This document shows positions 55,815 to 64,000 of a stretch of DNA of 64,000 bases, in pieces. The position numbers and the translations under genes are program-made. The stretch comes from an uncultured Fidelibacterota bacterium (GTDB taxonomy: Bacteria > Fidelibacterota > Marinisomatia > Marinisomatales > Marinisomataceae): contig CACNWW010000002.1 in assembly GCA_902624275.1 (NCBI GenBank), positions 124,001 through 188,000 on the forward strand. The letters are read 5' to 3'. A model generated the notes under the pieces. That model was given only the letters and a program-made list of their open reading frames with translations, was not told the origin of the DNA and did no database searches. The number at the start of each line of letters is the position of its first letter. Position 1 is the first letter of the stretch.

Positions 55815-56377
55815 TTTTTTCCTTTAAAACAAATTTCATGTATTAAAGTTTCATCCAATAATTCAGGATGACAAGAAATTCCTATATGTTTTCCTTGTCT
55901 TACAGCAACTATTTCTTGTTTAAAAGTTGCTAAAATATCAACACTTCTGTTGACTTCATCTACTTTTGGAGCTCTTATAAACAAGACTTGTATATCAGAA
56001 CTGATTGTATCATTTTTTACTTTTATTGACGCTTCAAAAGAATGAACTTGTCTTCCATAAGCATTTCTACTTGTAATGATATCTAAAAATCCAAAATTAT
56101 GTACTCTTGAATCGTTTGATTCTTTTGACATTAGAATTAATCCAGCACAGGAACCTAATATAGGCTTATGTTGTGAGAGATTATTTATGCCATCAATCAA
56201 ACTTTGATTTCGTCTTAAAAGATTAGTTATAGTGGTTGATTCTCCACCTGGAATAATAAGACCATTGAGAGAATTTAAATCATCAATAGTTTTAACAAGC
56301 TTATGATTTAAATTAATTTTTTCTAAAATTTTAATATGAGAATCAAAATTTCCTTGAAGTGCAAGGACACCAATCAC
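55811..56377 (-). CDS. pdxT: Pyridoxal 5'-phosphate synthase glutaminase subunit
   Basis: This 188-residue class I glutamine amidotransferase has GVLALQGNFDSH (3-14), LIIPGGESTTI (about 40-50), the nucleophile Cys in LGSCAGLIL (about 74-82) and the His-Glu pair in GISCHPEL (about 166-173). It feeds ammonia to PdxS and follows it by 2 bases. Confidence 0.96.
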   Translation of the reverse strand: MIGVLALQGNFDSHIKILEKINLNHKLVKTIDDLNSLNGLIIPGGESTTITNLLRRNQSLIDGINNLSQHKPILGSCAGLILMSKESNDSRVHNFGFLDIITSRNAYGRQVHSFEASIKVKNDTISSDIQVLFIRAPKVDEVNRSVDILATFKQEIVAVRQGKHIGISCHPELLDETLIHEICFKGKK

Positions 56378-56379
56378 AA

Positions 56380-57252
56380 TTAGTCACCTCTGTTTGAGAA
56401 TTTTTCATCTTCTGGAATATCTGACATTAAAATTCCCTTCATTGCATCCTTTAAATCATATGAAGCAGTTAAAACATCTTTTGCACTCTTAAAGTGTGTA
56501 ACTGCCTTAACAATCGCATGAGCTCTCTCTGAAGGATCGTCACTTTTAAAAATACCAGAACCAACAAAAACAGTTTCAGCACCAAGCTGCATCATTAAAG
56601 ATGCGTCTGCAGGTGTAGCAATTCCTCCAGCAGCAAAATTAGGTACAGTTAATTTTTGATTTTGAGCAACTTCTTCTACTAAATCTAAGGGAACTCTGAA
56701 CTCTTCAGCTTTCTTTGATAAATCAGCATCTTGTAATTCAATAATTTGGGAAGTGATCATTTTCATATGTCTAACAGCCTCTACAATATTTCCACTTCCA
56801 GCTTCACCTTTAGTTCTAATTAATGCAGCACCTTCGTTAATTCTTCTTAAAGCCTCTCCTAAATTTCTAGCACCACAAACAAATGGCACCTTAAAAGGAT
56901 GTTTGTCAACGTGAGCATATTCATCAGCCATCGTTAAAACTTCACTCTCATCAATGAAATCTACCTCTAATGCTTCTAAAATTTGAGCTTCAGCAAAATG
57001 ACCAATTCTACATTTTGCCATAACAGGAATAGATACATTGTCTTGTATTTCTTTAATCATATGGGGGTTACTCATCCTAGCTACCCCTCCATCTTTTCTA
57101 ATATCAGATGGAATTCTTTCGAGTGCCATTACTGAAACAGCTCCAGCATCCTCTGCTATTTTTGCTTGTTCAAGATTTGTTACATCCATAATTACCCCGC
57201 CTTTTAGCATTTCAGCGAGACCTACTTTAACTTTGAAAGTGTCTTTTGTCAT
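56380..57252 (-). CDS. pdxS: Pyridoxal 5'-phosphate synthase subunit PdxS
   Basis: I start at ATG 57252 (290 residues, [16 protein letters not shown]), which has AGAGGA-like ribosome bases 8 positions upstream. The 33 codons further up overlap ispH and are not PdxS-like. The catalytic lysines lie in GGVIMDV (preceded by Lys) and [27 protein letters not shown] is the phosphate-binding end. It makes PLP from ribose-5-phosphate, glyceraldehyde-3-phosphate and ammonia. It overlaps ispH by 26 bases. Confidence 0.96.
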   Translation of the reverse strand: MTKDTFKVKVGLAEMLKGGVIMDVTNLEQAKIAEDAGAVSVMALERIPSDIRKDGGVARMSNPHMIKEIQDNVSIPVMAKCRIGHFAEAQILEALEVDFIDESEVLTMADEYAHVDKHPFKVPFVCGARNLGEALRRINEGAALIRTKGEAGSGNIVEAVRHMKMITSQIIELQDADLSKKAEEFRVPLDLVEEVAQNQKLTVPNFAAGGIATPADASLMMQLGAETVFVGSGIFKSDDPSERAHAIVKAVTHFKSAKDVLTASYDLKDAMKGILMSDIPEDEKFSNRGD

Positions 57253-58111
57253 AAATAATTTCCTCTTCGTATGTCTTTGTGATTTCTCTGATTTTTTTAA
57301 TAACTGATTCGATAATCCAGTCTGGAGTGGAAGCTCCAGCAGAAATTCCAACTGAATTTAAATCATTTGTGAACCATTTGGAATCAATTTCTGTTGCATT
57401 TGTCACTTGATGAGTATTTTTGTTTCTTTCAAGGCTTAATTCGGTTAATCTTTTGGAATTAGCACTTGTAAAAGAGCCGATAATTATCATTAAATCGGTA
57501 ATTTTGGATAGCTCTTTTATCTGTTCTTGATTTCTTTTAGTAGGAAAGCAAATTGTATTAACAAACCTCATATCAAACACTTTTGTCATGAGAATATTTA
57601 TTATTTCTTGAACATTTTCAATTGTTTGAGTTGATTGACTAACAATTCCTGCTTTTTTTGTTTTTCTAAAAGCTTCTGCTTCTTCAATATTTGAGATGAC
57701 TACAGCATTTTTAACTTGACTAGCAATTCCGATTACCTCGTCGTGGCCATGATCACCTATAATAATTATTTTTCTTCCATCTGCTTCTAACTCTTTAACA
57801 TCTCTATGAATTTCATGAACTAAAGGACATGTTGCGTCAATAATATTCATTTTTTTATCTTCTGCTTCTTTCCAAACACTTTTTGCTGTACCATGGGCTC
57901 TAAATAAAACAGGTTTATCTTTAGGAATTTGATCTAATTTTTCGACCACTTTAACTCCTTTTTCTTCCAAGTCATTTACAACACTTTCGTTGTGTACAAT
58001 ATCACCTAACATATAAACTTCACCGTATTTTTCGCTCATATCATAGGCACTTTGGACTGCATCTCTTACTCCAAAACAATAACCCGATCCTTTAGCTAAA
58101 ATAATTTTCAT
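57227..58111 (-). CDS. ispH: 4-Hydroxy-3-methylbut-2-enyl diphosphate reductase
   Basis: The 294-residue iron-sulfur enzyme performs the last MEP step. Its three cluster cysteines are in GYCFGV (Cys12), [11 protein letters not shown] (about Cys95) and [17 protein letters not shown] (about Cys188). Active-site motifs [13 protein letters not shown] and [11 protein letters not shown] are present. It overlaps nrnA by 4 bases and pdxS by 26. Confidence 0.97.
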   Translation of the reverse strand: MKIILAKGSGYCFGVRDAVQSAYDMSEKYGEVYMLGDIVHNESVVNDLEEKGVKVVEKLDQIPKDKPVLFRAHGTAKSVWKEAEDKKMNIIDATCPLVHEIHRDVKELEADGRKIIIIGDHGHDEVIGIASQVKNAVVISNIEEAEAFRKTKKAGIVSQSTQTIENVQEIINILMTKVFDMRFVNTICFPTKRNQEQIKELSKITDLMIIIGSFTSANSKRLTELSLERNKNTHQVTNATEIDSKWFTNDLNSVGISAGASTPDWIIESVIKKIREITKTYEEEIIYDKRHFQS

Positions 58112-59091
58112 TTTTTACCATTTATATATGTTGACATTAAATTTAAAACTGTCGATTTGACGTCTGCTAACTCACCTTCAACTAAAGCTGCAGCTGCGAA
58201 AGGATGTCCACCACCACCCATCTTCTTTGCAATTTCGCTAACTTTATATTTTCCTTTTGATCTAAAGCTTAATCTAACTTTACCACCTAAATCATACAAC
58301 ATTAATGAGACTTCAACCCCTTTAATTCCTCTAAAAAAATCAGTAAAACCATCAAAATCTTGATTTGAACCATTGACTTCTTTTATCATGTCATGATTTA
58401 GTAAAAACCAAACCAGCTCGCCATCACAATCGTAATTCAACTTTTGAATCACATTTCCCAAAAGCTTCATTCTGCTAACTGAAGAATTTTCATAAATATT
58501 TTGATATACTTTTGAGATATCTAATCCCATTTGAATCGCATCAACTGCAATTTTATGGCAATTATCAGTGGTATTATTATGTCTAAAAGAGCCAGTATCT
58601 GTCAAAACAGCTACATAAATCCCCATCATCATTTCTATTGAAATTTTTTGATCAATTTCTTTGAAATATGAATAAAGAATTTCTCCAACAGATGATGCTT
58701 TGAGATCAATATATTCATCTTTAAATAAATCATTATCCGATTTTGCATGATGATCAATGCTAAGAGTTTCAATTTCATTTTCTTCAACCAAATAAGCTAT
58801 ATCTCCCAATCTATAAAAATCTCCTATGTCTAAGATTAATCCTAAATCTGCTTTTTTAATAAATGTAGCTGAATCACCATCAAGCTCTTGAAAAATTTTA
58901 TCCTCATTTAAAAAATTGTAGATTTCTGGAATACGTGAATGATTAACGATAATACAATCTTTACCAATTGAATCTAGGTATTTGTACATAGCATAAGCTG
59001 AACCAATACTATCTCCATCTGGATTAATATGAGATGAAATGAATATTTTATCGTGTTTATCGATAATTGATTTAATTTGTTTAAAATTCAA
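58108..59091 (-). CDS. nrnA: DHH/DHHA1 phosphoesterase, NrnA-like oligoribonuclease/pAp phosphatase
   Basis: This 327-residue enzyme has the DHH motifs SSHINPDGDSIGSA (about 19-32), LILDIGDFYRLG, TLSIDHHAKSDN (about 111-122) and VLTDTGSFRHNNTT (about 161-174). The DHHA1 domain carries GGGGHPFAAAA (about 296-306). It degrades nano-RNA and probably dephosphorylates pAp. With c-di-AMP made by CdaA in this window, a role in dinucleotide turnover is possible but not shown. Confidence 0.92.
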   Translation of the reverse strand: MNFKQIKSIIDKHDKIFISSHINPDGDSIGSAYAMYKYLDSIGKDCIIVNHSRIPEIYNFLNEDKIFQELDGDSATFIKKADLGLILDIGDFYRLGDIAYLVEENEIETLSIDHHAKSDNDLFKDEYIDLKASSVGEILYSYFKEIDQKISIEMMMGIYVAVLTDTGSFRHNNTTDNCHKIAVDAIQMGLDISKVYQNIYENSSVSRMKLLGNVIQKLNYDCDGELVWFLLNHDMIKEVNGSNQDFDGFTDFFRGIKGVEVSLMLYDLGGKVRLSFRSKGKYKVSEIAKKMGGGGHPFAAAALVEGELADVKSTVLNLMSTYINGKK

Positions 59092-59094
59092 TGA

Positions 59095-59634
59095 CTACCT
59101 CTGCCAAGTAGTTTCAGATATATCATTCTTCATATTATAATATCTTGAAAGAACGAAAAAATAATCAGACAAACGATTTAAATACATTACAACTGGATTT
59201 TTAGGCAGAGAATCTTTATACAAGGCTACTGCTGACCTCTCAGCTCTTCTAGTAACAGCCCTTGCTACATGTAAGTTGGCTGAAAAATGATCTCCGCTAG
59301 GTAAAATAAATTCTTTCAAAGGTTTCAAATCTTTATTTAGATGATTAATTTGAACATCTAAATCTGAAATCATTTTTTCATTAACAATTGAATTATCATC
59401 AAGATTCATTGATATATGTCCCCCTATATCAAATAAATTATTTTGGATTTTTTTTAAAAAGTCTGATATACCAGAATTTTGACAATGACATAAGCAAACT
59501 CCGATAATACTACTTAATTCATCTACCTCTCCAAGACAATGAATAATATTATCAGATTTAAGGACCGATTCACCTTTAGCTAGGCTTGTTTTACCGCTAT
59601 CTCCATTTCTTGTTGTAACTTTTGTAATTCTCAT
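59095..59634 (-). CDS. Cob(I)alamin adenosyltransferase, PduO type
   Basis: With the start at ATG 59634 (TAATG overlap with nhaD) it has 179 residues beginning MRITKVTTRNGDSGKTSL. This is the ATP-binding TRxGDxGxT start of PduO-type enzymes. SANLHVARAVTRRAERSAVAL (about 127-147) is the second nucleotide-binding region, with Arg and Glu catalytic residues, and YLNRLSDYFFVLSRY is the base-off cobalamin contact. It makes adenosylcobalamin, the cofactor of NrdJ and methylmalonyl-CoA mutase, both in this window. Confidence 0.93.
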   Translation of the reverse strand: MRITKVTTRNGDSGKTSLAKGESVLKSDNIIHCLGEVDELSSIIGVCLCHCQNSGISDFLKKIQNNLFDIGGHISMNLDDNSIVNEKMISDLDVQINHLNKDLKPLKEFILPSGDHFSANLHVARAVTRRAERSAVALYKDSLPKNPVVMYLNRLSDYFFVLSRYYNMKNDISETTWQR

Positions 59635-60947
59635 TACATCATACCTGACAGCCATAGATGGGTTAGGATACTAAATACATAACCAATAAAAATTACTCCA
59701 GTCCATCTAAGATGACTTGAAAATGTATAAATTCCCTTTGCTTGACCCATTAAAGCAACTCCAGGTGCAGATCCAATTGAAAGTAGACTGCCTCCAACAC
59801 CAGCAGTAAGAGTAATTAAAAGCCATTGATTCAAATCCATAGTAGTAGTATCATGCATTTGAATAACTGAGAACATTACAGGTATATTGTCTATCAAAGC
59901 TGAAATAATTCCCATTAAAGAATTTGCCATCGTGAAGCCAAGACCATCATATAATGTTGTATTAATCAGTGCTAAATAACCAATTTTTGAAAGACCAGCA
60001 ACACAAAGTATGACACCATAGAAAAATAGTAAGGTATCCCATTCTGCTTGAGCAATCTGCTTAAATACACCAAAAGGCTGATCTGAACCATCACGAGAAA
60101 TCTTACTTTCAGCAGAATAAGTTCTCTTTAAATAATAACCAAAGAGTTGTAACAAACTCAATCCAAACATCATACCAAACACTGGAGGTAGTTTAAGAAA
60201 TTGTTTGAATGAAATTGCCATCATAATTGTAACAAGGAATAAACAACTAATAATTATAGCACCTCTTTTTAATAAAACAGGTGGATTTTCAACTTCATCC
60301 GCAGAACCATCTATAAAGAAACTCATTATAAATGCTGGAATGATAAAATTTACCAATGATGGTAAGAAAAGTTTTAAAAATTGTACAAATTCAACATAAC
60401 CAGCCTGCCAAACCATCAATGTAGTTATATCTCCAAATGGACTAAAAGCACCTCCAGCATTAGCAGCTACAACAATATTAACACAACTTATACTTGTAAA
60501 ATTTTTATTACCTTTACCAACAGCTAAAACTACCGCACACATTGTAAGCGCAGTTGTTAAATTGTCTGCTATGGGTGATAAGAAAAACGAAATAAAACCA
60601 GTAATCCAAAATAATTTTTTATAACTAAAATTTTGGTCTAAAAGAATGGAACGTAATTTTTCAAAGACATTTCTTTCAGTCATTGAGTTTATGTAAGTCA
60701 TTGCTACTAAAAGAAAGAGCATCAACTGATTAAACTCGTCAAAAGCGTGCATCAATTCTTTTTTGACAGCATAAGAATCCCCAGTTTGCACTCCAACCCA
60801 TGCAATCATTGCCCAGATAATTCCTGCAACGAAAAGTACAGGCTTGGATTTCCTAAGATGCGTAACTTCTTCAGTCATTACAAATGCGTATGCAATGATA
60901 AATAAAATTATCGATATAATTCCAACTGGATGATTCAATAAATCCAT
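59634..60947 (-). CDS. nhaD: NhaD family Na+/H+ antiporter
   Basis: The 437-residue membrane protein has about twelve to thirteen spans. It contains AFVMTEEVTHLRKSKP (about 21-36), FFLSPIADNLTTALTMC, NAGGAFSPFGDITTLMVWQAG (about 169-189) and a repeat-like SIGSAPGVALMGQAKG (about 402-417), all typical of NhaD in the ion transporter superfamily. It exports Na+ in exchange for protons. Its divergent neighbour is nqrM, and the sodium-pumping NQR genes are next. Coupled to the adenosyltransferase by TAATG. Confidence 0.93.
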   Translation of the reverse strand: MDLLNHPVGIISIILFIIAYAFVMTEEVTHLRKSKPVLFVAGIIWAMIAWVGVQTGDSYAVKKELMHAFDEFNQLMLFLLVAMTYINSMTERNVFEKLRSILLDQNFSYKKLFWITGFISFFLSPIADNLTTALTMCAVVLAVGKGNKNFTSISCVNIVVAANAGGAFSPFGDITTLMVWQAGYVEFVQFLKLFLPSLVNFIIPAFIMSFFIDGSADEVENPPVLLKRGAIIISCLFLVTIMMAISFKQFLKLPPVFGMMFGLSLLQLFGYYLKRTYSAESKISRDGSDQPFGVFKQIAQAEWDTLLFFYGVILCVAGLSKIGYLALINTTLYDGLGFTMANSLMGIISALIDNIPVMFSVIQMHDTTTMDLNQWLLITLTAGVGGSLLSIGSAPGVALMGQAKGIYTFSSHLRWTGVIFIGYVFSILTHLWLSGMM

Positions 60948-61015
60948 AGGCGGTAATTTAAATAAAAAGGAATGAAAAAATTATTAAAATCGTATTTATT
61001 ACTTTATATTAAAAA

Positions 61016-61180
61016 ATGGAAAATTTATTACCAGTTTTACTAATCATTGGACTATCTATGTTGGCCATGAACTTAGGTCTAATTTTCAAAAATAAACCAC
61101 TTAGAAAAGCATGTGGAGATTCTCCAGATGGATGTGAAATTTGTGGTGGTGATCAAGATAAATGCGATAGCAATACTTAA
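61016..61180 (+). CDS. nqrM: NqrM, Na+-NQR maturation factor (54 residues)
   Basis: This short plus-strand ORF begins MENLLPVLLIIGLSMLAM, with one membrane span (about 4-24). It continues with a Cys-rich tail in which Cys33, Cys40, Cys43 and Cys50 lie in ACGDSPDGCEICGGDQDKC. That layout is the NqrM (DUF539) pattern, and the protein supplies iron to the membrane cluster of Na+-NQR. It lies beside apbE and nqrF, but on the opposite strand. Its stop overlaps the apbE stop by 2 codon bases, so the genes meet tail to tail. No ribosome site precedes the ATG. Confidence 0.85.
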   Translation: MENLLPVLLIIGLSMLAMNLGLIFKNKPLRKACGDSPDGCEICGGDQDKCDSNT

Positions 61181-62172
61181 TTTCTAGGAAAACCGCTCGA
61201 AAAAATTTTAGAAAAAGTTTCATCCTCATTTAATAATATTGATAAAGACTCAGTTCCATTTAAAGTTTCTATAATCTCAAAATTATCTGAGGTAAAAAAC
61301 GTTGTAGATAAAGCATCTGCATCTAAACATGATTGATTGGAAATAACCGAAACAGATCCCAAATTAGAAGAAATTGGATATCCAGTTTTTGGATTAATTT
61401 CATGATGATAAAGCTTTTCATCAATTATATAGAAATTTCTATAATTACCTGATGTTGCAATGGAAAGGTTGTTAAGAGAAATAACAAGCTCAATGTCATT
61501 TTCAAAATTAGTAATTGATGGTGTATTAATTCCTATTTTCCAGTCCTTGGTTTTTGATTTTGTTCTAATTTCACCTCCTATCTCAATAAAAAGATCTTCA
61601 TATTTATTTAAAGCATTATAAATTTTATCAACTGCATATCCTTTTGCAATAGAGCTTAAATCAATCTGTACTCTTGAATCTTTTTTTCTTATTCTTTGAT
61701 TTTCAAAATCAATTAAATCTTGACCAATAAAAGCTTTTACACTATCAATCATTGCATTTGAGGGCGGTGATTCAAAAATATCTGGACCAAATCCCCATAA
61801 GTTTACTAAAGGCATTACAGTTATATCATATAGACCATCAGATAAGTCATAATATTTAAATGATTGTTCTAATACAACGCTGAAATCTTCAGAAATTACA
61901 AACCAGTCAGTTGATTCTAATTTATTGAAAGTTGAAATTTCACTAGATGGTATATATGTAGACATTTGCTGATTGATATCTTTTAAAATTTCTTCAATAA
62001 GTATATAATTCTTTTCAATTTCACTAGAATTGTTTGTCATTGGAAAAAATTTGACAGTATATGTTGTTCCCATAGTATTTCCGTTAATAGAAACAATCTC
62101 TTTTTGAGGAGTGCTACAACTGAAAAATAAAAGAATTAGCGATAAAACTAATCTATTAGCCGAAGTCATCAT
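61177..62172 (-). CDS. apbE: FAD:protein FMN transferase ApbE (lipoprotein)
   Basis: This 331-residue lipoprotein has a signal ending FFSCS (about 15-19). GNTMGTTYTVKFFP (about 31-44) is the ApbE start, IDLSSIAKGYAVDKI (about 173-187) and EIGGEIRTKSK (about 197-207) bind FAD, and CLDADALSTTFF (about 286-297) carries the magnesium-binding Asp and Thr. It attaches FMN covalently to NqrB and NqrC. Its ATG overlaps the nqrF end by 17 bases. Confidence 0.95.
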   Translation of the reverse strand: MMTSANRLVLSLILLFFSCSTPQKEIVSINGNTMGTTYTVKFFPMTNNSSEIEKNYILIEEILKDINQQMSTYIPSSEISTFNKLESTDWFVISEDFSVVLEQSFKYYDLSDGLYDITVMPLVNLWGFGPDIFESPPSNAMIDSVKAFIGQDLIDFENQRIRKKDSRVQIDLSSIAKGYAVDKIYNALNKYEDLFIEIGGEIRTKSKTKDWKIGINTPSITNFENDIELVISLNNLSIATSGNYRNFYIIDEKLYHHEINPKTGYPISSNLGSVSVISNQSCLDADALSTTFFTSDNFEIIETLNGTESLSILLNEDETFSKIFSSGFPRN

Positions 62173-63382
62173 AAGCGATCATATCTTCTTCAACGCCTAA
62201 GTCCCAAAGCATTTTTTGAACGGCGCTAATCATCATAGGGGGACCACATAAATAATATTCACATTCTGTAGGGTCATCATGATCCCTTAAAAGCATATCG
62301 TGAGCCACCTGATGAATAAATCCTTTTGGTCCTTCCCAATTATCCTCTGGTAATGGATCAGATAAAGCAACATGATATGTAAAATTATCAAACTCTTCAG
62401 CAAGTGCTTTGAATTCATCATCATAAAACATTTCTTTTTCAGATCTTGCACCATACCAGAATGAAATTTTTCTTTGTGACTTTTCAGTTTTCAATAAATG
62501 AAAAATATGAGATCTCAAAGGAGCCATCCCAGCACCACCGCCAATGTAAACCATTTCACGATCAGTATCTTTAATAAAGAATTCACCATAAGGACCAGAA
62601 ACAGTTACCTTATCTCCTTTCTTTAAGTTAAAAACATATGAAGAAGCTATTCCAGGAGGAGCAGATGGATTATCTGGCGGAGGACTAGCAATTCTAATGT
62701 TAAGCATAATTATATTACCTTCAGCGGGGTGATTTGCCATTGAATATGCTCTAAAAACTGGCTCTTTATTTTCTGCTACATATTGCCAAATATCAAATTT
62801 ATCCCAGTCGGTAGTATATAAATCTTCAATTTCAAAATTTTTATATTCTAATCCTTTATAAGTAGGTACATCTATTTGAATGTAACCACCAGACTCAAAA
62901 TGAATTGGATCATCTTCAGGTAACTCTAAGATTAGCTCTTTAATAAAAGTAGCAACATTATCATTTGATTTAACTGTAGCATCCCATTTTCTAATACTAA
63001 AAATTTCATCTGGTACCTTAATTTTCATATCATTTCTAATCTTTACTTGGCAACCTAATCTCCAATTGTCTTTTTGATCTGAACGTGATATATAAGCTTC
63101 TTCTGTAGGCAAAATATCTCCCCCACCTTCAACAACTTGACATTTACATTGTGCACAGGTTCCTTGACCTCCGCATGCAGATGGTAAATAAACGCTTTGC
63201 TCAGCTAAAGCTGAAAGAACTGTTCCACCAGTTTGAACATTAATAGATTTATCAGCATCATCATTTATTAGCAATGTAACCTCGCCCTGTGGAAGAAGAA
63301 TATCTCCTAAAACATTTAGAATTATAACTAATAAAAGTATTACTGATGAAAAAACAATTACGCCTAATAAAATATCACTCAT
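62156..63382 (-). CDS. nqrF: Na+-translocating NADH-quinone reductase subunit F
   Basis: The 408-residue subunit has one membrane span (about 5-27) and a 2Fe-2S ferredoxin domain (about 35-125) with Cys ligands in [14 protein letters not shown] and LGCQ. The FAD/NADH reductase part has RAYSMANHP (about 208-216), [24 protein letters not shown] and YLCGPPMM (about 374-381). It takes electrons from NADH into Na+-NQR. It is coupled to nqrE by TAATG. Confidence 0.97.
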   Translation of the reverse strand: MSDILLGVIVFSSVILLLVIILNVLGDILLPQGEVTLLINDDADKSINVQTGGTVLSALAEQSVYLPSACGGQGTCAQCKCQVVEGGGDILPTEEAYISRSDQKDNWRLGCQVKIRNDMKIKVPDEIFSIRKWDATVKSNDNVATFIKELILELPEDDPIHFESGGYIQIDVPTYKGLEYKNFEIEDLYTTDWDKFDIWQYVAENKEPVFRAYSMANHPAEGNIIMLNIRIASPPPDNPSAPPGIASSYVFNLKKGDKVTVSGPYGEFFIKDTDREMVYIGGGAGMAPLRSHIFHLLKTEKSQRKISFWYGARSEKEMFYDDEFKALAEEFDNFTYHVALSDPLPEDNWEGPKGFIHQVAHDMLLRDHDDPTECEYYLCGPPMMISAVQKMLWDLGVEEDMIAYDDFG

Positions 63383-64000
63383 TATAAATCGATCCCCGAA
63401 AATGCCATAAAGGCCATTGATAATAATCCAGTTAATAACATTGCCATCCCAACTCCTCTCAGCCTAGGAGGAATATTAGAATACCTTATTCTATATCTTA
63501 TTGATGCTAGTGCAACAATTGCAAGAAAAAAGCCAACACCAGAACCAAAACCATAAACTACTGTTTCGGAAATAGTATATTCTCTTTCTACCATAAATAA
63601 TGACCCCCCAAGGATAGAACAATTTACAGCAATTAAAGGAAGGAAAATTCCCAGACTATTATATAATGACTGAGAAAATCTTTCCATAAACATTTCAACT
63701 AATTGAACCATTGCAGCAATAACAGATATAAAAACTATTAATTTCAAAAAGCCTAAATCAGTATCTTGAAAATCTTGACTAATCCAAACAAGGGCACCTT
63801 TGTCAAGCAGATATTCCCATAAAAACCAATTGATAGGTGCTGTAATTGTTAAAACAACTATTACAGCTAGACCAATTCCAACTGATGCATCAATTTTTTT
63901 TGAAATAGCTAAAAATGAACATAAACCTAAAAAATAAGCTAAAACAATATTTTCAATAAATACCGCCTTTGTAAAAATGCTGAGATAATGTTCAATACCA
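63382..64000 (-). CDS. nqrE: Na+-translocating NADH-quinone reductase subunit E, 5' end cut by window
   Basis: The frame continues past the TTG at 63747 to the window edge. Codons near 63990 read GIEHYLSIFTKAVFIEN, which is almost the start of NqrE (EHYISLFVKAVFIEN in Vibrio). Only the first few codons are missing. About six membrane spans and the motifs YFLGLCSFLA, YNSLGIFLPLIAVNC and GGSLFMVER identify subunit E, which holds half of the membrane iron centre matured by NqrM. nqrD and the rest of the operon should lie beyond 64000. Confidence 0.95.
   Translation of the reverse strand, partial: GIEHYLSIFTKAVFIENIVLAYFLGLCSFLAISKKIDASVGIGLAVIVVLTITAPINWFLWEYLLDKGALVWISQDFQDTDLGFLKLIVFISVIAAMVQLVEMFMERFSQSLYNSLGIFLPLIAVNCSILGGSLFMVEREYTISETVVYGFGSGVGFFLAIVALASIRYRIRYSNIPPRLRGVGMAMLLTGLLSMAFMAFSGIDL

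Noticed and set aside
60972-61043. 23-residue plus-strand ORF with AAGGA before its ATG
   Set aside because: The AAGGA touches the ATG with no spacing, the product is low-complexity, and the frame overlaps nqrM, which has clear family motifs.

Overview
The window reads as a stretch of a free-living, heterotrophic, Gram-negative bacterial chromosome with low GC (AT-rich at a glance; not computed). A SusC-like TonB-dependent receptor, a secreted protease ending in a FlgD/Por-type C-terminal sorting domain, outer-membrane lipoprotein-release genes, Na+-NQR and NhaD together point to a marine member of the FCB supergroup. Marinimicrobia (SAR406) is my best guess, by inference only. No tRNA, rRNA, CRISPR, prophage or insertion sequence was seen. 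Coding density is very high: the longest gap without a gene is about 280 bases (15351-15629).

Layout. Positions 1-4991 (minus): msrB, a MATE exporter, and an acyl-CoA group (MaoC hydratase, histidine phosphatase, ACAD10/11-type acyl-CoA dehydrogenase, APH-like kinase cut by the window edge). 5130-8150 (plus): a TonB receptor, closed by a bidirectional terminator. 8228-15350 (minus): a threonine/serine dehydratase, a secreted M43-like metalloprotease, and a fused indolepyruvate-type ferredoxin oxidoreductase. 15630-18005 (plus): the B12-dependent ribonucleotide reductase nrdJ behind a structured leader. From 18018 to the end almost everything is on the minus strand and tightly packed: rplM-rpsI-rpsB-tsf-frr; pyrB-pyrC, miaA, an M50 protease, a Xer recombinase, gcvH, accC, accB, efp; a MoxR/DUF58/BatD-like set; dnaK; a LolCDE-like exporter; lysS; prfB with its programmed frameshift; a split-barrel/UbiA fusion; cdaA, folP, ftsH, tilS; a metallo-hydrolase; archaeal-type GAPDH; the cytochrome c maturation genes ccmE-F-A-B-C with two micro-ORFs; a methylmalonyl-CoA mutase subunit; dxs, pdxT, pdxS, ispH, nrnA, a cobalamin adenosyltransferase, nhaD; then nqrE-nqrF-apbE, with nqrM on the opposite strand.

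How the genes fit together. Cobalamin is a theme: the adenosyltransferase makes the cofactor used by NrdJ and methylmalonyl-CoA mutase. Sodium bioenergetics is another: NhaD lies beside the Na+-NQR subunits and both of their maturation factors (ApbE, NqrM). The Ccm genes match the reduced 'CcmE-Cys' type of cytochrome c maturation. Isoprenoid (dxs, ispH, UbiA), PLP (pdxS/pdxT) and fatty acid (accB/accC) genes are interleaved. Neighbouring genes often share bases as TAATG or ATGA, which implies translational coupling.

The most useful corrections to a naive ORF reading are: prfB needs a +1 frameshift at CTT-TGA-C; the histidine phosphatase appears to start at ATT, without which its catalytic RHG is lost; nqrM (54 aa), a CcmD-like 32-aa protein and a 29-aa membrane peptide are genes too short for routine calling; and rpsB, pdxS, ccmA, rplM, the DUF58 gene and the adenosyltransferase start downstream of their longest ORFs.
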